Shown here in pieces: positions 6,894-15,164 of a stretch of DNA of 23,267 nt. Location: positions 1 to 23,267 of IMG/VR virus record IMGVR_UViG_3300048929_000125; one strand, given 5' to 3'. The position numbers and the translations under genes were made by a program. Under the pieces are notes generated by a model that saw only the letters and a list, made by a program, of their open reading frames with translations, searched no databases and was not told the DNA's origin. This stretch comes from a virus. The number at the start of each line of letters is the position of its first letter. The first letter of the stretch is position 1.

Positions 6894-7113
6894 TTATATT
6901 TCCTGATAGCTAGAATGCTTATCGTCCAAAAAACGTTACGTTGGCTATCGTTCTGGAACAGCCACAAGGTAACGCTAACACTTTTATCAAGCTACAGAAT
7001 ACTCGTAATATCGTTACGTAGCGAATGTCTTGGCAGGAACAGTTTCTGCTATAACCTGGCTATTCAAGCGCTTTAAATACTATCATAATGAAATGCAAAA
7101 TTCCCATCCGAAA

Positions 7114-7578
7114 TTATTCAAAGGCTGAACTATCCCCAAGGTAATCAACTATCAGCTCCTCAATATATTTTTTATCAGCACGACTAAATCCCAGCAACTC
7201 ACGCTGTGGATACTGAACATCCTGACTATTAGGGGTTGGCCTGTCTTTAAGTCCGTACTGATGGATCTGCACGATACGTTGCACCTTACCGGTAAACTGC
7301 ACCACAGCAGTATCATTGCGGCCACGGGCTTTCATGTAGCGGCTGGTTCGCAGCTTCTGAAACATCGCCCTTTTAATACGCCCTTTTTTTGCCCTGATCG
7401 GCTGACGCTTTCGCGCCTGATACGGCGTGCCATCCGGGGCTTTTTGCAGTTTAATCCGTTGCTGTTGCGATTTTCGCAGCTCTTTCGCAATCGCAGCAGC
7501 AAGCTTTCGCCGCCCCGCCGGTGACAGCGCCCCAATCAGCCCGGCGAGCTTATCGTCAAAAGGCTTAAACTCATTCAT
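7114..7578 (-). CDS. S: Tail completion protein S
   Basis: A protein of 154 aa (P2 gpS about 150 aa) of the phage virion morphogenesis / tail completion family. It is basic in the first 90 residues (KELRKSQQQRIKLQK, QPIRAKKGRIKRAMF) and ends with the family's QYGLKDRP and YPQRELLGFS motifs. With R it finishes the tail before head joining. Its start overlaps the end of R by 8 bases. It is the last gene of the O-to-S operon; 7113 to 6894, between it and the acyltransferase gene, holds no gene and no promoter I can defend. The C-terminal residues (DSSAFE) lie next to the AT-rich island and may have been changed by its insertion. Confidence 0.93.
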   Translation of the reverse strand: MNEFKPFDDKLAGLIGALSPAGRRKLAAAIAKELRKSQQQRIKLQKAPDGTPYQARKRQPIRAKKGRIKRAMFQKLRTSRYMKARGRNDTAVVQFTGKVQRIVQIHQYGLKDRPTPNSQDVQYPQRELLGFSRADKKYIEELIVDYLGDSSAFE

Positions 7579-8038
7579 CCCATTTGCTCACCAGTTCGCC
7601 ATTGATATAGAGCTCGGTCGGGCGCGTGACCGGCTCGGGTAATGGCGGCTCAGGTGCATAGCTGACGTGCAGCGCGCCGTTCTCCTCCCTGACCAGCGTG
7701 CGCTCGGTAAGCTGCAGACTGATACTGAGATCAACGTTGTCACCGTCGTTTAAATCCATCTGGAAGCGGTAGCCCTTTTTGCGCCCCTCATCCGAGGTGC
7801 AAATATCCGGCTGATTCTCACGCAGCCACGCCGTCACCGGTACAAAAATCAAATCGGGGTCGCCGACAAAGTCACACACGATCACATTCAGGGTGTAAAT
7901 CTTTTCGTGCGACAGCGAGGCCGCGAGGCGTGCATCGATATTCCCCTCGTCGGCAAAGATGCGCATCATTTCGGGATTTGTTTCTAACTGCGGCACGGCA
8001 TCAGTGAGTGCCTTGCGCAGACTTTTCATTTTCTGCAT
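7571..8038 (-). CDS. R: Tail completion protein R
   Basis: A protein of 155 aa, the same length as P2 gpR (P2 phage tail completion R family). The sequence MQKMKSLRKALTDAVPQLET and the central FVPVTAWLRENQPDI are typical. R acts with S to complete the tail. I chose the ATG at 8038 because AGGA stands 8 bases before it; a second ATG at 8029 has a weaker site, and the longer upstream frame (to 8122) has no support. The start lies inside lysC, overlapping its end in another frame. Confidence 0.92.
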   Translation of the reverse strand: MQKMKSLRKALTDAVPQLETNPEMMRIFADEGNIDARLAASLSHEKIYTLNVIVCDFVGDPDLIFVPVTAWLRENQPDICTSDEGRKKGYRFQMDLNDGDNVDLSISLQLTERTLVREENGALHVSYAPEPPLPEPVTRPTELYINGELVSKWDE

Positions 8039-8291
8039 CGATTTTGTCCTGACAGTCTTTAGTGGTCTCGACCTTGAGCGCGCAGGCGGCGAGCGCATTC
8101 TCAAGCCTGCGGATATCGGCACTCAAATCGCCGTTAATCGTGGGCTCGCTTCCCGGCATCGGGCAAAGGCTCACTTTCGGGCAGTTGTTGTAAACAATGA
8201 CCGGCGGAGGCGCAGGCCTTTCGGGTGTGCAACCGGCGCACAGCATCAGGCAAATCAGCGCGATACCAGCGGCGTAAATCTTCGTTTTCAT
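8001..8291 (-). CDS. lysC: Outer-membrane spanin subunit LysC (lipoprotein)
   Basis: A protein of 96 aa with a signal peptide (MKTKIYAAGIALICLML) and a lipobox ending at C21 (LCAGC). The mature part is proline-rich (PERPAPPPVIVY), as in o-spanins. It corresponds to P2 LysC and lambda Rz1: a lipoprotein on the inner face of the outer membrane that pairs with LysB to fuse the two membranes in the last step of lysis. The gene starts inside lysB in a different frame, overlapping it by 158 bases, the usual nested arrangement. Position -3 of the lipobox is Cys rather than Leu, which is less common. Confidence 0.9.
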   Translation of the reverse strand: MKTKIYAAGIALICLMLCAGCTPERPAPPPVIVYNNCPKVSLCPMPGSEPTINGDLSADIRRLENALAACALKVETTKDCQDKIDAENEKSAQGTH

Positions 8292-8568
8292 TGAGTAACC
8301 TCGTGATAGTTTGTTCGCGCCTTACCGCCTGCTCACCGGCGGCAGTCAGTTCATCAGCGAGCCTGACCTGACCGGCCTCATTCGCCCTGGCGATACGTTG
8401 CGACACGGCAAGCTGATTTTTCAGCATCCCGATAGTCGTCTTTTGTTCGGTGGCGACTTTATTCGCCCTGTCGAATGAGCGCCGTAAATTGCCGTTCTCA
8501 TGACGCAGCCAGAGCACCGACGCCAGCACCAGACCGGCGGCAAGCAATATCACAATGATTCTGGACAC
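8134..8568 (-). CDS. lysB: Inner-membrane spanin subunit LysB (Rz-like)
   Basis: A protein of 144 aa (P2 LysB about 141 aa). Residues 3-21 form one N-terminal membrane segment (IIVILLAAGLVLASVLWL). Residues 23-105 are charged and helical, as expected for the periplasmic coiled coil of an i-spanin (NQLAVSQRIARANEAG). It works with the nested lysC product to disrupt the outer membrane after the wall is cut. The start overlaps the end of lysA by 19 bases. The family match is clear from length, topology and the nested partner. Confidence 0.92.
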   Translation of the reverse strand: MSRIIVILLAAGLVLASVLWLRHENGNLRRSFDRANKVATEQKTTIGMLKNQLAVSQRIARANEAGQVRLADELTAAGEQAVRREQTITRLLNENEDLRRWYRADLPDAVRRLHTRKACASAGHCLQQLPESEPLPDAGKRAHD

Positions 8569-8978
8569 AGGCCAGCCTCCTTAATGCGCCGACGGTACGA
8601 ACAACGAACCATGTTAAACAGGATCAGCCAAAGTAAGTACGTGAATGCGATAAACACCTTGCCCCCGGTAAGCAGGCATAAAACCGTACCAGCAGAAAGA
8701 ATCAGAGACCAAAATCGACGCCATAGTGGGCGGGGCTTTCCGATAAGAGACCTAAAAATAGCCATGTGTTTTGGCGTTCGGTAAGGGTCAGACTGACTCG
8801 CAAACCAGTCCTCATAGCTGACAGCAGCCAGCACACTTCCTCCGATACAAACCAAACAGCCAAATAACGCCCAGACGGCAATAAAATTAACGGCCACACC
8901 GTCGGGATTGTTCAAACCCAGCACAAGTAGAACGGCAATCACGACATTAAAAATCAGAGAAGATAACAACGCTTTCAT
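8550..8978 (-). CDS. lysA: LysA-like membrane protein (lysis timing)
   Basis: A protein of 142 aa (P2 LysA about 141 aa) with four likely membrane segments: about residues 5-22, 29-52, 88-103 and 107-123. In P2, LysA adjusts lysis time and is proposed to be an antiholin. The ATG at 8978 overlaps the K stop codon (ATGA), which decides this start over the longer frame that opens at 9095. The cassette order K, lysA, lysB, lysC is that of P2. Since the holin here is not the P2 type, whether this protein still acts on it is open. Confidence 0.8.
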   Translation of the reverse strand: MKALLSSLIFNVVIAVLLVLGLNNPDGVAVNFIAVWALFGCLVCIGGSVLAAVSYEDWFASQSDPYRTPKHMAIFRSLIGKPRPLWRRFWSLILSAGTVLCLLTGGKVFIAFTYLLWLILFNMVRCSYRRRIKEAGLCPESL

Positions 8979-9487
8979 TGAGGTACTCCTTTCATGCAGT
9001 AAGCCCATTCCCGCGCACGGCGGTTTTCCAGTCCTTGATTTTTGACGCCATTCACAAACACCCAGCGGGTAAGTTGGTCGCACGCCTGCCACCACTGCTG
9101 ACGTTTGATAAACAAGACCAGCGTCGAGCGACAGGCCGCGCCGGTTCCAACGTTGAAGGCAAAACTGACCAGCGCGTCATATACGCGCGGCGGCATCTTC
9201 ACCGGCACGCACACGGCGAGTCGTTGCTCGGTATTGAGCACATCCGCGACGAGGTTCGCCGCCGCCTGTCGCTCGGTGATATCCCCTTTCGGTGTGACAC
9301 CGGCAGTGTGGCCGATGCCTGACGTCCACACTCCCGCGCTGCACTGGTAAGGCGTCAGGCGACATCCTTCGAGGTCGGCAATCAGTGCCAGCCCCTCGGG
9401 CGAGGTGTTAAGCAGACGAAAGTCAGGCATCAGTACGGCCAGCGCCAGCACGGCGGCCACACTGCAGCGTTTAATGATTGAGCTCAC
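8975..9487 (-). CDS. K: SAR endolysin (lysozyme, phage 21 R-type)
   Basis: A protein of 170 aa of glycoside hydrolase family 24. Residues 9-20 (SVAAVLALAVLM) form a weakly hydrophobic signal-anchor-release segment. The catalytic triad is E40, C49 and T55 in E-8-C-5-T spacing (LEGCRLTPYQCSAGVWTSGIGH); Cys in place of Asp is seen in part of this family. It cuts peptidoglycan after the membrane is depolarised. This is not the P2 gpK type of lysis enzyme, although it occupies the K position between the holin and lysA. It overlaps the holin gene by 17 bases. I give the symbol K by position only. Confidence 0.9.
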   Translation of the reverse strand: MSSIIKRCSVAAVLALAVLMPDFRLLNTSPEGLALIADLEGCRLTPYQCSAGVWTSGIGHTAGVTPKGDITERQAAANLVADVLNTEQRLAVCVPVKMPPRVYDALVSFAFNVGTGAACRSTLVLFIKRQQWWQACDQLTRWVFVNGVKNQGLENRRAREWAYCMKGVPQ

Positions 9488-9692
9488 GTATCGCCCCCTT
9501 ATCCAGTCCGAGTGAGGTCAGATAGCGATAGGTTTTGCGCTTAAACCACAGATTCGTCAGCGCGGTAAAAATGGCGCAACCGCTACCCACATAAAGCGCC
9601 ATTTTCTCGGGCGACATCGCCCCGAAGTACGCCAGCCCCACGGCCAGCCAGTAGGCGATAAACGTCGTGATTTTTTCCATGCTCAGTCCCAT
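9471..9692 (-). CDS. Pinholin-like holin (phage 21 S type) at the Y position
   Basis: A protein of 73 aa with two membrane segments (about 8-25 and 31-49) and a basic tail (LTNLWFKRKTYR) that closely resembles the end of the phage 21 holin (LTNLYFK). It differs from P2 Y (93 aa, three segments). Pinholins make small holes that depolarise the membrane and so release SAR endolysins, which fits the K gene next to it. The start region MGLSMEK has two Met codons, like the dual start of S21 that makes holin and antiholin. The start overlaps the end of X by 10 bases. Confidence 0.87.
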   Translation of the reverse strand: MGLSMEKITTFIAYWLAVGLAYFGAMSPEKMALYVGSGCAIFTALTNLWFKRKTYRYLTSLGLDKGAIRELNH

Positions 9693-9886
9693 AGATTCAC
9701 CGTTTCGGTTTTCGGTGCGCTGTCGGTCTCGGGCAGCTCAATCGCCGTGCCGTGCGGCAGGATAATGCCCAGCTCAGACAGCCCCGGATTAGCCTGCAGC
9801 ACCGTCTCGACCACGCCCTCGGTGCGCCCGTAATAGCGCGCACATATCGCGTCGAGGGTGTCGCCCTGCATCGCGTAAACCTTCAT
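9683..9886 (-). CDS. X: Tail protein X (LysM-like)
   Basis: A protein of 67 aa, the same length as P2 gpX, and nearly superimposable on it (QGDTLDAICARYYGRTEG at 7-24, ETVNLWD at the end). It is a LysM-like small tail protein required for tail assembly. I take the ATG at 9886, whose A overlaps the L stop codon (TGATG); a longer frame opening at 9955 lies inside L and is not needed. Confidence 0.93.
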   Translation of the reverse strand: MKVYAMQGDTLDAICARYYGRTEGVVETVLQANPGLSELGIILPHGTAIELPETDSAPKTETVNLWD

Positions 9887-10392
9887 CAGATTTGCCCCAC
9901 GATACAGCGCGCCTTGTCCTGAATACGCGCCACTGACCAGCGCATATCCCGCCACATTTCATCGATGGTGCTGTCGATGCTGTCGGCCTTTTTGTCACCC
10001 TTGCTGGTCGCATCCACGCCGCGATAACGCTCATACAGCGTGGCGGTCGTCATCGAGCACACGGCGTTAAAGTAGTGGAAGCAGCGCACGCTCTCGCCGT
10101 CGAGCTCGTCGGTCGGAACATCCGCGAGCGTGGCATGACCGGCGTTGAGTTGCAGGTCGCGCCAGTCGCGCAGCTCCGCGTTAGTCTCCGCGATGGCGGT
10201 CTTAATCGCCCGGCGCAGGCGCACAGGGGACACGGTCTGCTCCAGTCGTATTTCTTCGCGCACGCGCTTCGGATCTACATCAGGAAAAAAAACGGTATTT
10301 TTAATCACCGGCTCACTCTCGCCCGGTGGCGGTATCACCACGCCCGGCACGTCCTGCGGCGTTGTTTTGGGCTCAATAATCAGTGTCGTCAT
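9886..10392 (-). CDS. L: Head completion protein L
   Basis: A protein of 168 aa (P2 gpL about 169 aa), phage head completion family. Typical stretches are EIRLEQTVSPVRLRRAI (about 47-63) and FHYFNAVCSMTTATLYERYR (about 105-124). It closes the filled head and prepares the connector for tail joining. Translation of X starts on its last base. About 100 bases separate it from M. Confidence 0.94.
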   Translation of the reverse strand: MTTLIIEPKTTPQDVPGVVIPPPGESEPVIKNTVFFPDVDPKRVREEIRLEQTVSPVRLRRAIKTAIAETNAELRDWRDLQLNAGHATLADVPTDELDGESVRCFHYFNAVCSMTTATLYERYRGVDATSKGDKKADSIDSTIDEMWRDMRWSVARIQDKARCIVGQI

Positions 10393-10491
10393 GACAACCT
10401 CGGGAAATAGGTGGGCGGTGGACGCCGGTCGCAGTCAAGGCAATCAATACCCGCGTTGACCGGCGTGCCGCCCGGCTCGGGGAGCGTTCGG

Positions 10492-11247
10492 TTAACCTGC
10501 GGCTTTTGCCGCCTTTGGTGGACGCCCGCGCCGGGCCGCCGGTTTAGCAGCGGGTTTGCGCGTGCGGGGTTTATTCGTTTTCGGTGCTGGTTCGGGTTTA
10601 GGCTTGAGCTGGCGCTCAATCTGTTCGATATCCTTTTTCACGCCGATAGTTCGCTCTAACTGGATCGCACGTTGCAGGTGCGCCAGCGCCTCGGGCAGTT
10701 CCCCTGCCTCACGCAGCACGTAGCCGGTGATTTTGTGCAGCTTCGCGCGCACGATATCGGGCATATCTGCACGCTCAGTCAGCGCAAGGGTATCGAGCAG
10801 CAGCGCCAGCTCAGGTGACTGTCTGGTGTCACGCAGGCGCTGTGCGGCAAGCGCCACCTCTTCGGCCAGCAAATACGGCGTGGTACGGCGATGACCGCCG
10901 ACCGGCATCGTGAGTCCCCAGGTCATCGCATATCGGGCAATCTCCAGCGCACCGGCGATATCATCCGCATCGAGACGCCAGAGCATGACGGTCATGACAA
11001 TGTCATCCTGTGCGCCCTTGCCATTTGCAAGGACACCCTCCACCCACGGCAGATAGAACGGCAGCAGCTCGCGCTTTTTATCTGCCTTGCGCTCTTTGGA
11101 TCGGATTTGTTTTAACGTGCGAGAGTCTGCGGCCAGCTTAACGAGCATCTGCTCATAGGCAGTTGCATTGCGCAGCGGAGCAGCAGCCCGCCGCGCGGTT
11201 TCAGAGGCCGAGACCCGCATCATGTGAAGCGCTGCGGGGCTCGTCAT
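10492..11247 (-). CDS. M: Terminase subunit M
   Basis: A protein of 251 aa (P2 gpM about 247 aa). It has the family stretches YEQMLVKLAAD, LPFYLPWVEGVL, DDIVMTVMLWRLDADDIAGALEIARYA in sequence, and a basic, proline- and alanine-rich C terminus (about 215-251) likely to bind DNA. It is the second terminase subunit that acts with the ATPase P at cos; in P2 literature it is assigned the endonuclease or small-terminase role. It is 3 bases downstream of N. Confidence 0.94.
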   Translation of the reverse strand: MTSPAALHMMRVSASETARRAAAPLRNATAYEQMLVKLAADSRTLKQIRSKERKADKKRELLPFYLPWVEGVLANGKGAQDDIVMTVMLWRLDADDIAGALEIARYAMTWGLTMPVGGHRRTTPYLLAEEVALAAQRLRDTRQSPELALLLDTLALTERADMPDIVRAKLHKITGYVLREAGELPEALAHLQRAIQLERTIGVKKDIEQIERQLKPKPEPAPKTNKPRTRKPAAKPAARRGRPPKAAKAAG

Positions 11248-11250
11248 GGT

Positions 11251-12318
11251 TTACTCTCCGCCGTTATCGTCTGCAGGTGCAGCGAATTTGCCGAGGGTGA
11301 TGTTTTCAATCAGACAACCGGCGGCATACGCTTCGACCACGTAATCAACATTCATTGATTCGTAGTTTTCGATGCGGTCTTTCTTCGGCTCCTCGATGAT
11401 GGCGCGGCGGTGCGCGTCGTCCATGAAGTAAATCGACAGGTTATCGAGGCGCGTCACCATCAGCGCATTTGCCGGGAAGTACGGCACGCGCACGGCAGGC
11501 AGGTTGCCGATGCGTTTCTGGCTGATGATGATGTCAGCGGCCAGCGCCTCGCTGTTTTCCTGCGTCTTGTTGACGATCGGGAAATATTTGTCGGCAAGCA
11601 GCTTGCGACCGGTGATGACGACGAGCTCCGGGTCATCCTGATAAATCTCGTCAATCAGGTTGGTCGTGGCATCCATCACCAGCGCGTCGAGGTTTTGATA
11701 GTCGCCGTTCTCCCCCACGCGGATCACATCAGAAATGACCTGGCCGTCTGCGTCGGTGATTTTTGACATTACGCGCGCCGGTGCTTCATTGCGGTACTTC
11801 TGCAGCCAGCCCACCGCGACATCCTGCAACATCGGATTGTTTTTGCGGTTTGAGGTTTCCGCGCGCTCGATACCGTTGAAACCGGCCATGATGAAGTCGA
11901 GCGACTGGCGTTTGATAATTGCGTCACGGATACGGGTCTGGAAGTCCTGGAATCGCGCCCACAGGTCGAGCTGTTTGTAACGGATATGGAAATCAAAGTT
12001 GATTTGCGCACATTCATACTTGTTGGATTCGAGCGCCGTAAAATCGGCGGTCTTACGCTCGTCATCCCCGGCGGTGTCAGCAGTGCTCGCAATCGTACCG
12101 TTTACGCCTACCCCGACTTTTTCGCCTTTCAGCTCATCGACCGGCACGATGTTGATTTTGTTCAGAAACGCGGATGACAGCTGCAGGGTGTTCATCAGCG
12201 TCTGCGTCACGGATGGCTCGACGGTGAATTTCTTCGCCACGTCGTCAGTTTCGACGCCGTTCAGCTCCGCGACGCGGGTCAGGTAGGCATTAAATTTAAA
12301 GCGGGTTTCTTTACGCAT
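11251..12318 (-). CDS. N: Major capsid protein N
   Basis: A protein of 355 aa (P2 gpN 357 aa). The N terminus MRKETRFKFNAYLTRVAELN and the conserved NKINIVPVDELKGEKVGV, PELVVITGRKLLADKYFP and LSIYFMDDAHRRAIIEEPK stretches identify it. The first 31 or so residues of P2 gpN are removed by the gpO protease during maturation, and the same probably happens here. It sits after the scaffold/protease O in the capsid operon. Confidence 0.96.
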   Translation of the reverse strand: MRKETRFKFNAYLTRVAELNGVETDDVAKKFTVEPSVTQTLMNTLQLSSAFLNKINIVPVDELKGEKVGVGVNGTIASTADTAGDDERKTADFTALESNKYECAQINFDFHIRYKQLDLWARFQDFQTRIRDAIIKRQSLDFIMAGFNGIERAETSNRKNNPMLQDVAVGWLQKYRNEAPARVMSKITDADGQVISDVIRVGENGDYQNLDALVMDATTNLIDEIYQDDPELVVITGRKLLADKYFPIVNKTQENSEALAADIIISQKRIGNLPAVRVPYFPANALMVTRLDNLSIYFMDDAHRRAIIEEPKKDRIENYESMNVDYVVEAYAAGCLIENITLGKFAAPADDNGGE

Positions 12319-12373
12319 GGGTAGTCCTGTTTTTTTGCAATAGGTATCAGACCGGGCAGCGCCCGGCGCGTTA

Positions 12374-13228
12374 TCAGCAGTTAGTCAGCAGCTCGTCGCC
12401 CGTCCCGCCTTTCGACTTCTCACGGCGCGGCTGGCGCTGGCTTTCGGTGTTATCGAGGGAGCTTTTCAGGGAGGTAAACGCCTGCGCACTTTCGTCTGCC
12501 TTGCGGGTCACGTCCTGCTTAAACTGCGCAAACGCGGTTTCCAGCTCCGTGACGCGGCTGTCGGTTGCGGTGAGGCTGGTCTGCACCAGTTCAGAGACTT
12601 CCGTCACCGCTTCATGCACATCAGCAAAACGCACATCGTCAGTGGCCTGTTTGCGACTGAAAATCGCCTTAACCTTGTCAGTCAGGCTGTGGAGTACGGT
12701 GTCGGGAACATCCTCAAATTCCAGCGCCGCCAGCGTGGCAACGGAAAACAGGTCGTCAGGGTGGGCTTTTTTACCGGCGAGCGGGTTCTGCGTCGCCCGG
12801 CTGCAGAATTCGAGGTATTCCGTGCCGAGGCTTGCCGGGTCATCCGTCACCGCCAGTCCCACGAGGTAACATTTGCCGCTATTGGCAAAGTTCGGGCGAA
12901 TTTCCATCGAGGTGTAAACCTTCTGACCGGCGCGCACCATGCTCACCAGCTCGTCAAGCGGCGCGATTTTGCCAAACAGCGCTTTCTTGCCGTTCAGCGC
13001 CGAGTCATCGCTGATGATTTCGGCTTTCACTTCGGTCACGTCGCCATAACGTTTGAGCACGCTGTCGGGCAGGATGCCGCGCAGGTGTTCGAGGTTAATG
13101 CGACAGCCATAGACACGCGGATCGAACGTGTCGGCCATATCCTGAATATCATCGCCACTAATGACACGGCCATCGCAGGTGTCACCCTCGACGCCGATGC
13201 GAAACCATTTAGAAACTTTCTTTGCCAT
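12374..13228 (-). CDS. O: Capsid scaffold and maturation protease O
   Basis: A protein of 284 aa, the same length as P2 gpO. The serine-protease triad known from P2 (Asp19, His48, Ser107) is kept at exactly these positions (CDG, LEHL, YTSMEI). Residues from about 200 on form the helical scaffold part that guides assembly of N, with heptad-like stretches such as SRVTELETAFAQFKQDV. It assembles the procapsid and cleaves itself, N and Q. AGGA stands 10 bases before the ATG. First gene of the O-to-S late operon, divergent from P. Confidence 0.96.
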   Translation of the reverse strand: MAKKVSKWFRIGVEGDTCDGRVISGDDIQDMADTFDPRVYGCRINLEHLRGILPDSVLKRYGDVTEVKAEIISDDSALNGKKALFGKIAPLDELVSMVRAGQKVYTSMEIRPNFANSGKCYLVGLAVTDDPASLGTEYLEFCSRATQNPLAGKKAHPDDLFSVATLAALEFEDVPDTVLHSLTDKVKAIFSRKQATDDVRFADVHEAVTEVSELVQTSLTATDSRVTELETAFAQFKQDVTRKADESAQAFTSLKSSLDNTESQRQPRREKSKGGTGDELLTNC

Positions 13229-13304
13229 TGTTCAGGTGTCCTGATGTTGGGTTTTCGGTTCGGGGTTAGTTTCCCGACTCCGACCCGCATCAGCCACCGC
13301 TTAA

Positions 13305-13328
13305 GATCCGATTAGATCTGACACAACA
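13305..13328. promoter_or_regulatory. Candidate late activator site between O and P
   Basis: ACAACA (13323-13328, plus strand) is a perfect half of the Ogr site; the other half (GATCCG) does not match. If centred at 13316.5, the -55 rule places one start near 13261 for O (33-base leader) and one near 13371 for P (23-base leader), both sensible. One site could thus serve both divergent promoters. Confidence 0.3.
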
Positions 13329-13393
13329 GGGGCTTAGCGATAAATCATGTCCATTTCCATAGCCTTTCCTCGCGACATCAAAACGAGGTGAGA

Positions 13394-15163
13394 ATGACAA
13401 TATCGACTGATTTATCACTGCTGAATGACCCACGAAGACAGGCGCGCCTGCTGTTCTGGCAGGGATTTTCCGTGCCACAAATCGCCGACACGCTGCAGAT
13501 GAAGCGCCCGACGGTGCAGAGCTGGAAGCAGCGCGACGGATGGGAAGACACCGCGCCGATTAATCGTGTCGAGTCGACATTAGAGGCGCGCCTGATTCAG
13601 CTCTACGCGAAGCCTGACCTGACGCCACATGATTTCAAGGTCGCTGATTTTCTGTCGCGCCAGATGGAACGGTTCGCACGCATCAACCGCTACGGCCAGA
13701 CCGGAAATGAAGTGGATTTAAACCCCAACATTGCGAGCCGTAACAAAGGGGATCGCAAAAAACCGAAACGTAACTATTTCAGCGAGGAGGCTATCGAGAA
13801 GCTGGAAGAGATTTTCCTCGACCAGTCTTTTGAGTATCAGCTCAACTGGCACAGGGCCGGGCTTGAGCACCGTATCCGCCACATCCTTAAATCGCGTCAG
13901 ATTGGCGCAACATTCTACTTTGCGCGTGAGTCCCTTCTGCGTGCGCTGAAAACCGGGCAAAACCAGATATTTTTGTCGGCCAGTAAGACGCAGGCGTATG
14001 TTTTCCGTAAATACATCATCGCCTTTGCGCGGCTGGTCGACGTCGACCTGTCAGGCGACCCGATTGTCATCGGTAACAACGGCGCAGAGCTGATTTTCCT
14101 CGGGACCAACTCCAACACCGCGCAGAGCCATAACGGCGACCTGTACGTCGATGAAATTTTCTGGATACCTAATTTCCAGCGCCTGCGCAAAGTGGCCTCG
14201 GGTATGGCGTCACAGTCGCACCTGCGCACCACCTACTTCTCGACGCCGTCAACACTGGCGCACGGGGCTTATCCGTTCTGGTCAGGTGAGCTGTTTAACC
14301 GGGGGCGCAGCAACCGCGACGAACGGGTCGACATCGACATCAGCCACAAGGCGCTCGCCGGTGGCGTGCTGTGCCCGGATGGGCAGTGGCGGCAGATTGT
14401 CACCATCGAGGACGCGCTCGCCGGGGGCTGCACCCTGTTCAATCTGGATCAGCTGAAACAGGAAAACAGTGCCGACGATTTCCGCAATCTGTTTATGTGC
14501 GAGTTCGTCGACGATAAGGCGTCGGTGTTCCCGTTTGAGGAGCTCCAGCGCTGCATGGTCGATGCGATGGAAGAGTGGGAGGACTTCGAACAATTTGCCG
14601 ACCGTCCGTTTAACTGGCGCCCGGTATGGATTGGCTATGACCCGTCACACACCGGCGACAGCGCAGGCTGTGCGGTACTGGCACCGCCACTGGTCGCCGG
14701 GGGCAAGTTCCGCATCCTTGAACGTCACCAGTGGAAAGGGATGGATTTTGCAGCGCAGGCCGAGGCCATTCGTTCACTCACTGAAAAATACACCGTCGAC
14801 TATATCGGCATCGATGCGACCGGCATCGGCCAGGGTGTTTACCAGCTCGTGCGCTCATTCTTCCCGGCAGCACGCGCTATCCGCTACACGCCTGAAATGA
14901 AGACCGCGATGGTGCTGAAAGCGAAAGACACCATCCGACGCGGTTGTCTGGAATATGACGCCGGTGCCACCGACATCACGCAGTCGTTTATGGCTATCCG
15001 TAAAACCATGACCAGCAGCGGTCGCAGCTCGACCTATGAAGCGAGTCGCAGCGAGGAAGCCAGCCACGCGGACATCGCGTGGGCGACCATGCACGCCCTG
15101 TTAAACGAACCGCTTTCCGCCGGGAGCGGGATGCACTCAAACTCTATTCTGGAAATTTACTAA
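13394..15163 (+). CDS. P: Terminase ATPase subunit P
   Basis: A protein of 589 aa (P2 gpP 590 aa). Residues about 25-50 (PQIADTLQMKRPTVQSWKQR) form a helix-turn-helix. The Walker A-like SRQIGAT (about 160-166) and Walker B-like YVDEIFW (about 251-257) mark the ATPase. The C-terminal part has the acidic nuclease-type residues in YDPSHTGDSAG and GIDATG. It pumps DNA into the head with M and the portal Q. I take the ATG at 13394 because GAGG stands 5 bases ahead; an in-frame GTG at 13388 overlaps that site. Q begins one base after the stop. Confidence 0.96.
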   Translation: MTISTDLSLLNDPRRQARLLFWQGFSVPQIADTLQMKRPTVQSWKQRDGWEDTAPINRVESTLEARLIQLYAKPDLTPHDFKVADFLSRQMERFARINRYGQTGNEVDLNPNIASRNKGDRKKPKRNYFSEEAIEKLEEIFLDQSFEYQLNWHRAGLEHRIRHILKSRQIGATFYFARESLLRALKTGQNQIFLSASKTQAYVFRKYIIAFARLVDVDLSGDPIVIGNNGAELIFLGTNSNTAQSHNGDLYVDEIFWIPNFQRLRKVASGMASQSHLRTTYFSTPSTLAHGAYPFWSGELFNRGRSNRDERVDIDISHKALAGGVLCPDGQWRQIVTIEDALAGGCTLFNLDQLKQENSADDFRNLFMCEFVDDKASVFPFEELQRCMVDAMEEWEDFEQFADRPFNWRPVWIGYDPSHTGDSAGCAVLAPPLVAGGKFRILERHQWKGMDFAAQAEAIRSLTEKYTVDYIGIDATGIGQGVYQLVRSFFPAARAIRYTPEMKTAMVLKAKDTIRRGCLEYDAGATDITQSFMAIRKTMTSSGRSSTYEASRSEEASHADIAWATMHALLNEPLSAGSGMHSNSILEIY

Positions 15164-15164
15164 G

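Noticed and set aside
6408-7076. Plus-strand frames opposite the acyltransferase gene
   Set aside because: They mirror the coding gene or lack starts and family features.
8039-8122. Longer N terminus for R opening at 8122
   Set aside because: The added residues are an Arg/Ser/Pro shadow of lysC, and the ATG at 8038 gives the exact P2 length with a Shine-Dalgarno sequence.
8979-9095. Longer N terminus for lysA opening at 9095
   Set aside because: It lies inside K and lacks a ribosome binding site; the ATG overlapping the K stop gives the P2-like length.
10389-10619. Third-frame open reading covering the M end and the M-L gap, ending ATGA-coupled to L (contains CLDCD)
   Set aside because: No start codon lies in the gap in this frame and no plausible slippery site is visible at the M end. 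GC-rich genes give long shadow frames, so I do not call a gene.
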